From the NCBI RefSeq assembly GCF_013373865.1, contig NC_050475.1, positions 19,824,358-19,888,357 on the forward strand: a DNA stretch of 64,000 nt, written 5' to 3'. Of the stretch, positions 37,976 to 52,131 are shown one piece after another. The position numbers and the translations under genes were made by a program. Numbering within the stretch: position 1 is the stretch's first letter; every line of letters begins with the position of its first letter. A model generated the notes under the pieces. It saw only the letters and a program-made list of their open reading frames with translations. It did not search any database and was not told the origin of the DNA. The stretch comes from Monomorium pharaonis. Taxonomy: Eukaryota; Arthropoda; Insecta; Hymenoptera; Formicidae.

Positions 37976-40900
37976 ATTAATATCGCTGCGCGTTCGCCTT
38001 AATTAATGTTTTTCTTGTCTCGCGGGTACAAATTACACGTCAAATGTAGTTAGTCTCACGAAAATCGTTGTTTGCACAAACCCTGGCTATAAGTGCCGGC
38101 TTTAATTGGCTGTAAAATGCGCCACCTTCTGAAATCCATTATAAACGTAATAATTAAAAACCATTGTATATGCAAGGAAAATTCGTAATATAATTTTGCG
38201 TGCTTCTGCTTCATATATCTTTTATCTGTTCTTGCGGATGCCGCAAACAAATTTGTGGCGTAAATCCTAAAGCGTAAAAAATGCTGCCTATCCCATTCGG
38301 GAGGTTGTTCAACAATTTTTCCACGTACCTCGCCCGCTATCGATTCCTCACTTTCGCGCATCTATTAAATCGGTGCCATCGCGCCATCGCGTTGCGCGGC
38401 TCGCACGGTTAACGCTCTATCACGTCCGTTTCATTTCGGAAGGTATTTAGGATGCACTCGCGTGCCGCGGCGCGGTGAATCACGCCAGTTGCCTGATACC
38501 GTAACGTATGTCGGGCCTCGTATACGTTTCGCGTGGCACGATTCGCATTCCACGATGGAACTGGACTCCGCCCCCCCTCCCTTCTCTCTCTCTCCGTGTG
38601 TGGCTCCACGTGGCCACACTTCAGCTTCAAGATGCGACTACCTGCACCCTCTCCCTTCCTCTCCGGAAGTTGTCTTTGCATGCACACCAGCCCCGACAGT
38701 TCGTTCGAGAATTAACGGTTCGGTGTCCGACGACGCGGCCTAAGACATAGGGCTTCCCGTTGGACGGCAACGACCCCTCTCTGTTACACGGACACGATTG
38801 AAAGGAATCAATTAAAGTTTCCTCAGAATCTCGAAATATAGAATTTCAAACGCTCGGAATCAAAACGCGGAAATGTTTTTCACGACATATTTTTTCTTTA
38901 TACTAAACTTTATACTTAAATCTCTCATCTCATCTTTTAATGTTAACAATTGTTATTTCAAAAGATGTTACAGTTTGCATAAATGTCTTTCATCGTTTCG
39001 CAAAGTTTTTCGCTCGTCGTTCAGAGCTTTAATTTTCACGGACGGGGAAAAAGTCTGCCTTTATTCCGCGATCAAAAGAAACACTTTTCGTAGCCGGCCG
39101 ATTCAATTATCGTAAACCAGTCTACAAAAGTCTCGACGCGATTCGTTCCAGTCGATTCGAAGCGATAGGCACGAACGAGAGAGTTTTCTCTCCTTCAACT
39201 TACGTCACTTTTTTTATTGATTGTTTCCTTTAATCTTCATTATACTCTCACCTCTTATTATTTCATATTCACAAATTGGCAATTTTTGTAGCTGTTGAAT
39301 TATTCATAGAAAAAATTGACATAACTTCAACGATATATTCGATGCGCCGTGACATGAAAGTGGATGCACTGTGAGTGCACTGCACTAATTGCTGCATCTC
39401 TAGACACTCGAAGCAATTTGAGTGAACGTTTTAACGAGTAGCATCCGCATCGCTTTGCAAATTTAAAGGCTACATGTCACTCGGGGATCTACAAAAAATT
39501 AGCGCAACCGATATGAACCGTGTACATTGTGTAATGAAAGAAAAAAAAAAATTCGAGGTAAAAAAAGACTAAACACTCAAATTTTAATACTAACTACAAT
39601 TTTTCCATCTTGTGTAAGAGCTTGGGGTCACATGTCTCAGCAGAGAAATTGAGATTGAGCCGTTTCTAAAAAATCTCGGATACATTTGTAAATTAAATGC
39701 TGCTTCAAAATAACTGAAAGCGTGACTCATCACAAAAGTGACTTTTACATCGCTGATTCTGCGACTTACAGAAAGATGTGAGAGCTATAGGTTTCTTAAA
39801 GTGTGATGTATTATTTCGTACGTATGCAGGAAAAGTATATCCATCCGTAATATTTTATTTTCAAAGAAATATGCGTTTTCTCGCCTTTCATTAAATCTCA
39901 CATTATGAAATTTCATTAATAACACATCTTCTCTATGTTCATTTATTAGTCTAGTATTACAATTGTACGACAAATGTAATAATAGATTTTTGTGTAAAAA
40001 TCCGCGATTGTAATAATAAGAATAAAATTACAGGCATAGCTTGGACAACGTGAGCATATCTAATTCCTTTTTAAAGACGGGAGGAGAGGAGAGGGATAAA
40101 GAAACCGAGGTGTCTCCAAGAGTTTTTTGCCTTTTCAATTGCGGCTGATTTACACACTCTACGTGACAAACACGCTTGCTTGACGATGCCTACAGCGATC
40201 GTACGTAATGTAATAAACGACGGTCGATCCGAAAGGGTCGCCCTGTGAACATTAGGGTTGTATTTCACTCGTTGATGTAGTCGGCTCGCACAATTCGCCC
40301 CCGTTACATAACCGCTACCGTACATATATCTTACACCTATCTATATTCACCAGCTATATTCAGCTACATTTGCGTGTGTACGTGCACAAAACCGTTTATA
40401 CAGCCGCGAATTTTCTCGCTAAACGTGCTCCAGTCGCGTAGCAGTACGAAATGTCACCAAGATAATAGAACCGACTATCCGTCTATGTCCTACTTCTGCG
40501 TTCAAGCCTATCTGTATGCAAAAATACGGACCTCATCATTCATAAAAATCAAATCGCAGATAGACGTTCGCTTTTCCAATTCTACTTCGGTGTTTTAATA
40601 AGGGTTTTCAATTAAATTTTTTTTTTGTAATTACGATTGCAAATGAAAACGATACAATAAATATTTGTACGGCGAGTTCAATTTCGAGCTGGTAAAATTT
40701 ACAAAATAAAATGTTTGCCATTACTTATTGATTTTCTAGTTTTAAAGTTAAAATTTAAAACAGTTACGTGCACGCACAAATTAAAATTAATATCTGTTTA
40801 ATTTATTACGCTTATGTTTGCATTAAAAAAGAAAAAAATTTCTACCTATTTATGCTTTATTGTAGTATCTTAGAAGACGCGTACACATGCGTGTGTAACT

Positions 40901-43900
40901 CATACAATTATATATTATCGGAAACAGAGAAATCGAATACAGCGGTAACCTTAATTTCCGGAGTCGCAAGATCCAGTTTGATTGCCAGACATTTGTAAGC
41001 GAGCGACATAATGGCGACGTCATAGAACAAATGGTCATTCATTCAAGGTCGACAGATAAGCCGCCTCAAGGTTTCAAGGTATGAGCGATAGCGTGTGATA
41101 AATCGCGTTACAATTAATCACCGAGCATTTTTACTGATAATTAATTGGTTGAACAGAAATATCGATACTTGGACAGAAATTAAGACAAAAACTTTTTGAG
41201 GTTTTATGCAACGATTTCTTAATTCCGAGTCGTACTTTTGCATTGCTAATTCACTCGAATACGGTATTTTCTTGTTCTTGCGAAAAAAACGCAAAGGAAG
41301 GAAATCCTGCTTTTTGAAGAAACTGACGAATCGGTAAAGCATGTCTGTGCCTCCAATAATGGAATTAACACAAATGTAAACCGTAACATCATATAATATA
41401 TCATTACCCTTGACACATTCTAAGTATCTTTCACGCACGATCTTCCCTCGTAGCCTAGTTATTAAATTATCAGATTATCTTTATCGAGCATTGTCTTACT
41501 TGACCCCACAATGACTACACATTAGACCTGAGGGCTTAACGTATCTCTTTAATACAAGACGCGATTAAATGAAATATTTACGCACTATTCCTTCTACATT
41601 TCTGACAATTTTTGTTATTGCAATGAATTTCTGATTACATATTATTATAGTAAAATTATAATATAATAAAATATTATTATGAGATTATAATGTAATAAAA
41701 TTATAATAAATATACTTTTTATGCATACGTGATGTATCTAACAATTCGGCCAACAGCGATCCACCAAAGTAAAATTGCATTAATCTATACATGTCTCTGA
41801 AGTTAGCAGTTTGGACGTACATAGCTTAGAGACAAGCTACCGTGCATCATGACTTGACGTTGAAGGACATGTCATTACTCTCTGTCTCAATTTCTTGCCC
41901 TACCGTATATACGATTATTCGGTTTCTTGTCGTTCGTGGCACATTCTGTTGCCTCGAGTGTCCGTGTATCACCGGCGAATTAATTACTCATTTGCCCGAA
42001 ATTTACGCGGTTTTAAATGTAATTTCCCCACTCCCTTCTCTACGAAAGTAGAAAATTAAATTTACTGCGGGGACAAAAAAAAATCACGAGCATTAAAATC
42101 TTAAAAAGTTGTCAACCGTAATCTTGTTGTGAAGAAAATTCGAAATTAAGAAAGCTCAAAAGTGCTTTCCTCGGTTAACATGACTCGAATCACTTGCAAT
42201 TAAAGCCGCATATTTGTAACTAAAAGAATCAAACTGATCTAGAATGCATTGCCAAAATATAATAGTTATGGCAAATCTTGTATACAATTTTTGCAAAAAT
42301 AGTAAGCGCAGTATTGTTTCAAGTAGTTAGTTGCTGTTATCATGCAAAAGAAATTTTCTCATTCGCTATTTACTCACTTTTGTATAACGCGTTCTGTCGC
42401 CCCTTCTTTTTCTTGCTGCAAAATGTCTCTTGCTGTCTGCAGTGTGCATTTCTGCAAGCTCATCGTCTGTAATATAAGAAATCGAATTATAAGTTTGTGT
42501 GCATAAATTTAAAAAACCTTTAAAGCTTAGATTATAGAAACGAACAGAGTTATACGAGCTATAATATCTACATGAAAAGAGAGGAAGAACAATTTCAAAT
42601 ATTTTTTTTATCGCAATAAAAAAAATTTTTCTGTTATTATTATCGTTATTAAGCACTATATATACAGGAAGTTAATTACAATCTATTTGATTCAGAGTTA
42701 AAGCCTAGTATGAAGACAAGCCAGCTAAGGCGCCGGAATTCAGTAGTGCAGCAGTATGATTAAGCGGACGTATCACAGTCCTTCGCGGGGTAAATCATTG
42801 CCCGCAGATTGAACGAACTTAATGTAGGCGCACGGTGTACACGTCTATTTTTAAGGTGAGTCCACGGCGAAACGAGATTGATTATCGCATCAGGCAGCAG
42901 ACATGCGAGGTAACCGTTGCAAGCCCTTCCTTTGGCATCAGGACCTTCGTCCCGATCGCGATAATTTCTAAATTAAGCCACCGCGTCGCCACCCGACTTA
43001 CGGAGCACGCCTTTCCGTTTCGGCATCGTCACGTTATTAACGTTATATCCTGCCCCTTTGTAGACATATATGTGGCGCGGCTTAGATCGCGAGCTAAATC
43101 AGTGCGATATTTGCCTGGCTTTCAGCATCGTCAAATTATTTTTGAGATAAACTACATCACATGTCGCGAATAACAAAAAAACGATATGCATCAAGTGTTT
43201 CAAATTTATAACAAATTTATCATTATTATATTAAGTAGTATGCAGATGCTCGTATAAATTTTTTGTTATATATGTAAAATTATTTTATTCATAAGATACG
43301 TTAGAAAAAAAACCCAATTGTTCGCAGAGAACACGAAGTACAACACGATGAATAATAGAATGTTAATGAGAGTGCGCACAACTTTTAGTGTGCGTTTGTA
43401 AAAAATACACCTGCGCATCGTTAAAAAAACAGTTCGTACAGAGAAATGCTTTCTCGACAAATGGATGGTGACGGAGGCAGCTCGATCGAGAGTTTTAATA
43501 CATATCGATTAGAGAGATAGCGATATGTTCTTCTTCTCGCGTAAAGCTAAAGAATGAAAGATGTTATATGTGTACGTTATGTATAATTCTCTTTTAATAG
43601 GTAACAAAGTTATACAACAAAATTTAATCAATTCAGAATTCCAACTAAATTAAACAAAATTAATGAAACAAAATTTACTTAATGTTGGTTTGATGGGAAT
43701 TTTAGCCGTGTCAATTAACAAAAAGTTGAGCAACAGAAGAGACATAATAACGGTAACTATTTATTGTTATTTTTATGTTAAAGTATGATCAATCGCAGTG
43801 TTGGCTGCTCAATTACAAACTGTTAATTTATCTTTAAATGCGTCGTGTAGTATTAATGTAAAATTCAACGAGAGACACAAGTGATGTGATGTTGTGATAT

Positions 43901-44658
43901 GCATGGATTATGAGATAAAAATATTGTATAAGCATTAGGTTGCGAAAAAAAATCTTGTCACGCACGACGCGAAGACTGAAGGCTCCCACGCGCCTCATGA
44001 ATCAAATTTCCAGAAAATGTATTACGATTATCTTCGTCTTTCACTCTTGTTTGCATATTTCAATGTACCATTATTTAAAAAAATGCTTTTTTCTTTGCAC
44101 TTCGCTCATCTTCTTGCTCTCCTCTCTCTCTCTCTCTCCCCTTTCCTTAAACTCGAAAATAAACGGTGCCCGCGATAGCATCTTCTTTTATTACAACCCT
44201 ATTGTACGACCCTGGCTTATTGGATAGCAGATTTTATCATGAAGTACATTTGGAAAGAACCTTGGTACGGTTTAAAGCGAAACCATGTGTGAGCATGCTT
44301 TAGATATCTGTAGTCACACGGGCGCACATGCTTGCATGTGTGCGTTGTGTATATGCGTAATGTATGTCATGTGTTAATGATTAAGTTCAATTACTTATTC
44401 TTTCTGTCTAGGTGATTGTTAGTCCCAAAGAAATACAGTAACTACTGTCTCGGTATTATTCCATATAAAATAATATAAAAAGTATAAAACAATTTAATCT
44501 CTAAGTATCATTATGGGTATTCCATGTCCAATTGATTTTTATCCATAAAAGTTTCTCGAAATTTCAAAGATAATAAAATTATACATTTTATTTTCTTCCA
44601 AAATAAAGATCTTTGAAAATTTGAAAGTACGTTCAGGAATTTTTACAAATTTTTTTAC
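37976..44658. other. Gene-free stretch with a GC-rich block and possible first exon
   Basis: A GC-rich block lies at 38360-38780. On the minus strand an ATG at 38361 opens 11 codons that run to a good donor GAG|GTACGT (exon end 38329). This could be a tiny first coding exon, but an overlapping upstream ATG frame and the lack of a partner exon keep it speculative. The rest is AT-rich with no supported gene. A short TC tract lies at about 44120-44138. Confidence 0.3.
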
Positions 44659-44799
44659 TTTAAATAGACGAAATGTGATCGAAATTGGGTAATTCATGAT
44701 ACCGTGGAAGTAAATTAAAAATTGACTTAATTACCATAAATTATACTTCCTTACCATCATGAGTTACTCGATACCGATCACAATTTCATCTATTTAAAG
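44659..44799. repeat. Compact hairpin element, arms of about 55 bp
   Basis: The left arm begins CTTTAAATAGACGAAATGTG; the opposite strand of the right arm begins CTTTAAATAGATGAAATTGT. Both continue through GATCG, GGGTAAT/GAGTAAC, TCATGAT and GGAAGTA. The loop is about 30 bp. No coding capacity. Likely a small MITE, or an RNA hairpin if transcribed. Confidence 0.75.
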
Positions 44800-45737
44800 A
44801 AAATGGCTTTTTTCCATTATATCTTAACAGTTAAATTTCATCTGCATATTTTTCAAACGAACAATGTATTGCATTTTTAAATTATGTTAATTCATTAGAT
44901 TTTTTACAACGTATAAAATATAAATGATTTGTTTGTAGCATTTTACTGGACTATGTTTTACTCTTTTGTTTCAAAATCTCTAAAGATTCAATCATTAATA
45001 TATTTTTAACTATGATGATCAAGGATTTCCCTCCACGCAAGTTCATGTAAAGTTCAACGTATTATCGTTATTTTTCGTGCCTGACGAAAGGAAATCAGCT
45101 GAGTCACCATCGATTCGCGTGCTAGAAAAACGTTACAAACTTCTTTTACTAGCATGCTTATGTAATCAATTCGTTCGTCACCCCATCATCAAATAATTTA
45201 TGACATTGTGACAATGGTGGCTAGACAACACGTACTGATTTGACAATATTCGAATCAAAGTGGCAACTGATATTCTATCTTACATGACACGAACTATCGA
45301 TAAGCAAGATACTTTCGTTAAATCTATTAAAAAGATAAGTTAGTTTTTACAGGTAAAAAAGTATAATATTTAAATTTTTCACAATCTTTCAAGATGCAAA
45401 AAATAATAAAAAATTATAATACGTTTAGTATAAAATTTTAACAAATTTAGCTTACAATTTGCAAAGAGCTTTTCTTTCGTGAATAACAAAAAAGTACACA
45501 ACTTGTTTGTTTTCCGTTCTTTTCAAATGTTAATAGAATATTAAAATAAAACAATATATATGTGCGTTGTACTGTTAACTTAATAAAGGTAATATTAACA
45601 AAGGCGAAAAACTTGATCTCTTTTAAATGATTACGATAACGAACGCACGTTCAACGTAAACGAGTAATCCAAGTCAAATACCCAGTTTGACGTCAGATTT
45701 TCCAAGTGAATGTAGAACGGAAAGAATTTCGCGCAGA

Positions 45738-45902
45738 TTATTCTCGGTAGAGATAAATTGACGTGCCTTGCTGACGGAGTAGGTTGTCCAAGCGGAGCAG
45801 GACCTCGTCTTTATTTTCTCGGAGACTTCGGGATAGATCCGTACACACATCCGCCGCAATGATCCAATCCGTGTACCACTGCTCGCCTCTCTTCGTTGGC
45901 AT
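45738..45902 (-). CDS. Short unrecognised coding exon (54 codons)
   Basis: The exon starts at a strong acceptor (TTTGCTTTAG, exon from 45930), has 28 bases of leader, then an ATG at 45902 and 54 codons to TAA at 45738-45740. The product begins MPTKRGEQWYTDWI and continues as an amphipathic, charged, helix-like segment (LRENKDEVLLRLDNLLRQQ). That composition, with two tryptophans and alternating Leu and charge, looks like real protein. It may be a complete microprotein. Alternatively the exon may leave early through a GC-type donor (CAAG|GCACGT, phase 1) into an exon not found. A non-coding first exon at 47961 and rightward feeds it. I do not recognise a family. An overlapping minus-strand frame (61 codons) is judged a shadow. 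Confidence 0.5.
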   Translation of the reverse strand: MPTKRGEQWYTDWIIAADVCTDLSRSLRENKDEVLLRLDNLLRQQGTSIYLYRE

Positions 45903-47960
45903 GATACTCGCCAATTACCCGTGTGGAAACCTAAAGCAAATTTAATATTAGTCAGGACAAATTATAAAGGACGAAAAGGGAGAGAGCCTAACTCGAACAT
46001 ACTCGGTAAATTAATTATAGGGAACTTGACGTTTACTTTTCATCCTTAGGGATTATTTTGCAGCTGCCTAGGATTTTCCTCTTCATAATAACAAATAATT
46101 ATTTCATCTGTATTATGAACATACATACAAGAACATATGGCAACTGCAGCTTTGTGATGTTATCAAGTACTGATCCTAAACATATCTTGGAATATAATTA
46201 ATCCATACATCCATCTGAATGTAACTTTTTTTTATTTCACAGCCAATCCAAGTCGAGTTACGTGTAAAAGTTGCAAGAAGGATATTTATGTCGTATATTT
46301 AAACCCAAATTTATAATTAAAATGATAAATGCGAATTTATGATTCTCGTGAGGTCAGATAGCTTCCATCGAGGTATAAAAAAATATCGATTACACCCCAT
46401 TTTCCCGTTTTATAGAATAACTGAAATAAAAGTCAACTGGTATAAATATCGGGAAATGCGTGTACCTATCAATATATACATAACTTTTGGCAATATAGTT
46501 ATTTTTATTATTTATGTTAACGTAATATCGATCTTGTCAAATCAATCAAATCGCAATACATTCTCAATGCGCACTGCACGAGAAAACATTACAAGTAGAT
46601 AGCGTGTATGAATTCAGAGCTCTACAATTAAACAGTATTATTATGTACTTCAACTAATCGCCTATCGCTCGCAATTTCTTTTGTGCGGCGCGCACCGCAG
46701 GAATACATCGCAAATTTGATTTGTTCCGCAATATCGCGTCTCGATGATGTAAAAAGTATTTATTAAAATTCGGTACACGATATTCGGTATTACAGTGCGG
46801 AAAATCGTGCGTACGTCGCGCCGGCATTATGAAAATTTTATGTTACATACCGGTATCTGACCTCCTTTCCCACCGGTGTATACTGTGGCACTACCGGATA
46901 TAATTAAAGGCTTTCAACGTCGCGGCCTTAAACGCGAGTAACGATATGTACACAGCGCTGCATCGGAATTCCGTGTACGACGTCCACAGTGCTACCTCCT
47001 CGCAGAGCGGAGCGGAGCGTGACGAATAAAACGCAAAGATCTCCTGGACCCTCGGATCGTAGATCTCTCCACCCCTGAAAAATGCCAGTAACTGTCAATG
47101 CGATATCCGCGCAGCCGGAAAACTTCTCTCGCCATTATCAGGAAATACCGCTACTCATCGAAGATGTCATGCAATTTCCCAAAATCCCCCCCCCCCGTGC
47201 AAGACGTTAAATTACACGGCACACGCGTTTCCCCTTCGGCGATCCGCTTCTTCGAGGATTAACGGCGTTCATTCCCCCCCCCCCCTTCTTTTTAATTGAA
47301 ACACCCGGAATGTCGACCCGATTCTTTTCGGACGGACGACTCAATTAAACTGTCCGCGCGCGTGGAGACTTCGCCGAGCTTGGTTGCGTTTCTTAGATAA
47401 ACGGAGAAAACGCAAGACTACGGTGCTACTTGCGGCTTTATTACGTGCTTACGGAAAACAAAATCCCCCTCCGTGTGGAACGATCAGACGTGTCGACTGC
47501 GTCGCTGTTTACTACGTCGCGATAACGGCTCTGATTTGTCGAGCGTTTAATTTCCAAATTCCACGGCGTCCCCACGAGCGAATTGAAATAAACGCCATCT
47601 CTCCCGCGAACGCAGTAATCACGGTCGCGAGTCTCAAGAACAGAAAGGTCAAAATGACATAAAATTCCGACTTTTCTGTTCCCCTTGGAGCGTGAACGTT
47701 AAAAATCGTACATACATACAAAATAGATGTATTTGTCGATTGTTTACTGGTACGACGTTTGTCGTACACGATTTACAGCCTCCCTGCCGTTAATCCGTTA
47801 GGCGTGCCACGAAAAAAAAAGAGCGGGTCATGCATCGGACCGGACAGTCCTCCATATATACTTTTCCCGCCTGCGTGAACGAACCTTCTCGAAACCGCCG
47901 TGAACCTTTCGTCAATCGTCATAGATAGGGAAAATTCATAGGTAGAGGAGCGTCACTTAC

Positions 47961-48200
47961 CGAATAAATGCACAAGCAAGCTTGCAGCCACCGGCTTTCC
48001 TCGGTCCTTCGGAGAAGATGATGACACAGTCCTGGGCGATCGCGCGCGATGCTGAACGCGAGGGACGAGCGAGTGCACTGAGTGCACTGACCAGTGGCAG
48101 CCTCTATCTCGACCGTTGGTTTTCGGTGGGCCTGAGGGCACCGGCCCCCGACCGCCCGAGCCCTCGTATTTATTACATAATCGCGCCGAGCCGAAGAGGT
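47961..48200 (-). other. Probable non-coding first exon and CpG-rich promoter
   Basis: The minus strand ends in a near-consensus donor TTCG|GTAAGTGA (exon end 47961). The exon has no useful ATG: the only one is followed at once by TAA. The surroundings (47760-48400) are CpG-rich, as expected for a promoter. The next acceptor in the right direction with a coding start is at 45930, giving a 2.0-kb intron. The right boundary (transcription start) is a guess. Runs of C at 47186-47196 and 47274-47285 lie in the intron. Confidence 0.45.
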
Positions 48201-48400
48201 GTCCGGTAACTTAACCCAGAAAACCGGGCCACGCCGAAATTACGGGCTCTCCGCGCGCGACAACGAGACGAAAGAGAAGAAACAAACGCGAGCGCGCGCG
48301 CACGATAGTAGCGAAGCGAGACGACGCAACTGCAGGCGCTCGCGTCTTTCGCGCGCGAAGGTGGCGCGAAGTTGAGCCTGAAGTTGGCGAGGAATGACTT

Positions 48401-50398
48401 GGAACTTTTTAAATTATACTGGAATATGCGATTTGCAAAATTACGCATCGCGATTGCAATCCTCGCAATGAATATGATATAAATAGTATATTGTATAACG
48501 ATTTTTACGTTATATCCTGAATTGTGCATAATTAAAAATTTTCTCCGTGTATAAATATTAATGAATAAATATTGAATATTACAAATTTAATTTTGAGCTA
48601 CACTTGCAATTTTAAATCGCGATTTTGTAATTCAGAATTCAAGTATATTTTGGATTGTGATTCAAGAAAAAAAAAATCATGGTATTAGTGATAAGTATCA
48701 TAAAATTGCACCTCTCTAAATTATGTTGAACTAAAGGTCCTTTTCACGCTTGAAATGAAATGGATGATTGATCGGACGTTGAAGAAAAAAGGATGAGAAG
48801 CGAACGGCGTTTAGTTATGAAAAGTAAACCTTAGAATAGAAAATAATGTTTGTAAATCTCGGGTCGAACCTCTCAAAATGCTGATAACAAGTTTACCATC
48901 ATATAGAATACCAATATGTGCCGAGAGAAAAAAATTTAAGAACGAAATGATAGAATTATTAAATATAGTAAATCTGTATTACGTCTCATTTTTTAACGCA
49001 GCTTCTCGAAGTTGTTCAGAAGATTAAAAATAATCACAAGAGATAAAAAAGAGAAATGTGTCCTTCGTTCACTTTTAAATAAGACGTGTTTTTATTCGAT
49101 CAGAGTATTATTATTAGCCACAATTTTTTTTAATTCTCAAATATGATAATTATATATCATCATATGTATTATCGTATTGTATATAATTTTATATTATAAT
49201 TTATTGTATATTCATAAATCATTAATTCGTTGAGATTAAATGAAAAAAATATTATAAAAATAAGACTTATAGATCCATAAAAAAAGCAGATTTGATTTAT
49301 GTATGCATGCTAATAACACAGTTAATTTCTATATAAATTAAATTTATAAAATAGAAAAAATAGAGGAGCAAGAGATTCTTATGTAAATTTATCATCGATA
49401 AAGCAGAACTCTAGCAGATTTCCTTTTAATCAGTAAATGGTACCACGTAACATTTGTATTACCGAACTAGCTTATATTGTAAGATGGCAACACATCATAC
49501 AGAACTGTTACTAATTGTTGAATCGAATTGATTCCACGTATGCATTTATACTGTCATTCCACTCTCTGCATTAAAGAGATGATAACATCGTGATAACGCT
49601 CGATTAAAATACGGTCACTTTGATGATAATAGCTCAGTCCAGGTTTTATTGCTGTCGTGAGGTGTGGTCATCGTAATAAAACTCCGTTATCAACGAATTA
49701 CATCTGGAAATTATATATATAACCAATAAATATGTATGGAAATATTCTCGAAAATAGTGGGAAGATAATAAATAATAACATTAACGTCTCGCGGCTTATT
49801 TGTGTCTGTCTTAAATGGTTGCATTAAATTGTGTATCTGTGTATATGTATGTGTGCTGTGTACAAATATACATCATTGATATAATTGTGATTATATATAA
49901 TTATTTCCCAGCATTAGATACTGTAACTATTATCTTGTATTCTCATTACTACAAGTTTACCATGTGATTTTTATATTTATATTTTTAAAATTCTATTTCT
50001 CCTTTTTTTCTCAAGATAGCGTACATAAAAGTAAATATAAAGATTATTATTAATTGCTCTTATACAAAGCGTTATGATGATTTTTATCAAATATAAATGT
50101 TGGAATAATGATAAAATAAACTTTCTATGTATTAAAGTTTGCATTTAAAATAATATAATATTAAATTCTAAATATACATAATTTATTTCATTGAAATTTT
50201 ATTTATACTTTATATCATACATCACAATTACTTTTATACACAAATAATGTTTAAAAAAGTATGTAAAAAAGTATATCAGTCTTCTGAATAGAAGTCTGGC
50301 AAAAAAACTGGGGAAAAAATTCAACTCTTTAACCTCAAAAATTGAATCCTCGAAAATCAATCTTTCCTCATCGCGTTCATTGTAATAATTTTAGAGAT
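48401..50398. other. AT-rich intergenic DNA upstream of the reductase
   Basis: No exon or repeat boundary could be supported. Frequent stops occur in all frames. TATA-like words are abundant because of base composition and cannot be interpreted. Confidence 0.5.
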
Positions 50399-52131
50399 AT
50401 GTTTCCTCCTACCTATGTCGAGGGTTTTCACGACCCCGAAGCGGTAAGAGCTATGGAATACAAAGAGCTCGGGAAAACAGGACTGCTTGTAAGCAAATTA
50501 TCTTTTGGTGCCGGTCCACTCGGCTGCCATTATGGGTAAAATTGTCGCTCGTACGAGTGTTATGTTTAACGACACGATGCAGTAATTTTTTTTACATAAT
50601 TATGTTATTGCAGCACATATGACGAGGCGGACGCTATCGAAACTGTACGTCAAGCAATAAAACGAGGCGTCAATTACATTGATACGGCACCGTGGTACGG
50701 CCAAGGTCGATCTGAGGCAACACTTGGCAAGGTGTGCAAAAATTTTTATTTTTAATATAAAAATATGATATCATAATTGCTTGACGTACATTAATGCTAC
50801 CCCAGTTAACACTAATTAACAGTAACATAACAATGTCAATTTTATACTCAACAATATAATTGCTGTGTACAGCATGCGTTATAGTACATTTACGTTGAGT
50901 ATAAAATTACAACAATGATTATATTATTACTGTTATTATTGAGTACTGTCGATTGGAGAAGGGAAAACAACTGTTTTGTACTGCATACTCATTATAGGCG
51001 TTAAAAGGAATTCCACGCAAGGCTTACTACATCGCGACGAAAGTTGGCAGATACGAGTTAGATTACGACAATATGTTCGACTTCAGCGTCGAGAAAACGC
51101 GGAAGAGTTTTAAAAAGAGTTTGGATCTGTTAGGAGTGGATTACGTCGATGTTATTCAAGTAAAACGTCACACGTTGTCAAAATTAGCAAGTCTAAAGAG
51201 AACCGTTTGAATGTCCAGGATTAAATTTACAGGTTCACGATATTGAATTTGCACCTTCATTAGATCTAATAATCACCCAAACTTTGCCGGAACTGTCGAG
51301 ATATGTGGCCGACGGTAAAGCCAAGCACATAGGTATAACTGGATATCCGATCTCCATACTGAAAGAATGCATTGAAAAGAGCAACATAAATATTGCTTGT
51401 GTACTGAGTTATACGAGGCTTACTCTCATCGACGATACTTTGCTGGAGTACATTCCATTCTTCAAGGTACGTAATTTCGTTACTTCTTGCCGAGCTTCAC
51501 GGTAATTTTATTAATTGTTGTCTTATAGGAAAACAAGGTTGGTCTAATTAACGCCTCCGCACCGTGCATGGGTCTTCTAACAAATAACGGTCCACCGAGC
51601 TGGCATCCGGCATCTGAAGAGATGAAAAAACAATGTGCAAATGCTGCACAGTACTGCAAGGTATATTAACAATAGAGAAAACGACAATTAAAATAGCATA
51701 TTGTGCAACAACTGTATATTGACAAGTGAATTTAGATAAATATATTTATTTGTCTGTAATGCTACTGAAATAATATTATTTGAAAAATGTAGGATCATGA
51801 TGTGGAACTCGGCAAATTGGCGGTATGGCACTCCATCCAATATGCGGAGACAATAGACACCAATTTAGTGGGAATGCAAAACATGAAACGGCTGCAGATG
51901 AATCTGGATGTAATACAAAATGGCATTACAGAAAAAGAAAAGACAGTGTTGCAGGAAATTCAACAAAAGTGAGTCTCATTGAAAAATCTTCTCTGTGGCA
52001 CATCGTTACTTTTTTCAACTTGTTTTTTTAAACTGAAATATAATTCTAGATTTTTATCGACGGTGAAGAATAAACACTGGGAAGGTAAAGAAATCCGCAT
52101 GTATCGAGAAGCCACCAAGAAGAGCATATGA
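50399..52131 (+). CDS. Aldo/keto reductase, L-galactose dehydrogenase-like
   Basis: NAD(P)-dependent cytosolic oxidoreductase of the aldo/keto reductase superfamily, nearest in type to insect L-galactose or D-arabinose dehydrogenase-like proteins; the natural substrate is unknown. Seven exons with GT-AG introns join in frame: 50399-50535, 50614-50731, 50998-51159, 51233-51466, 51529-51660, 51793-51968 and 52050-52131, giving 346 residues, a normal length for the family. The catalytic tetrad is intact: Asp69 and Tyr74 in YIDTAPWYG, Lys100 in IATKVGRY, His141 in VIQVHD. The N-terminal strand KELGKTGLLVSKLSFGAGPLG and the late LVGMQNMKRL cofactor-binding region are typical. The start is the first ATG in frame; 19 further open codons upstream begin with TTG and are not counted. 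It converges on the acetyltransferase gene, with 291 bp between the stop codons. Intron 2 carries an inverted-repeat element. Confidence 0.93.
50803..50948. mobile_element. Small inverted-repeat element in reductase intron 2
   Basis: The ends read CAGTTAACACTAATTAACAG and, on the opposite strand of the right end, CAGTACTCAATAATAACAG. The arms continue through GTAA, AATGT and AATTTTATACTCAAC, leaving a loop of about 40 bp. CAGT ends occur in Tc1/mariner-like and other DNA elements. It contains no coding sequence. It lies between exons 2 and 3 and avoids the splice sites. Confidence 0.7.
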
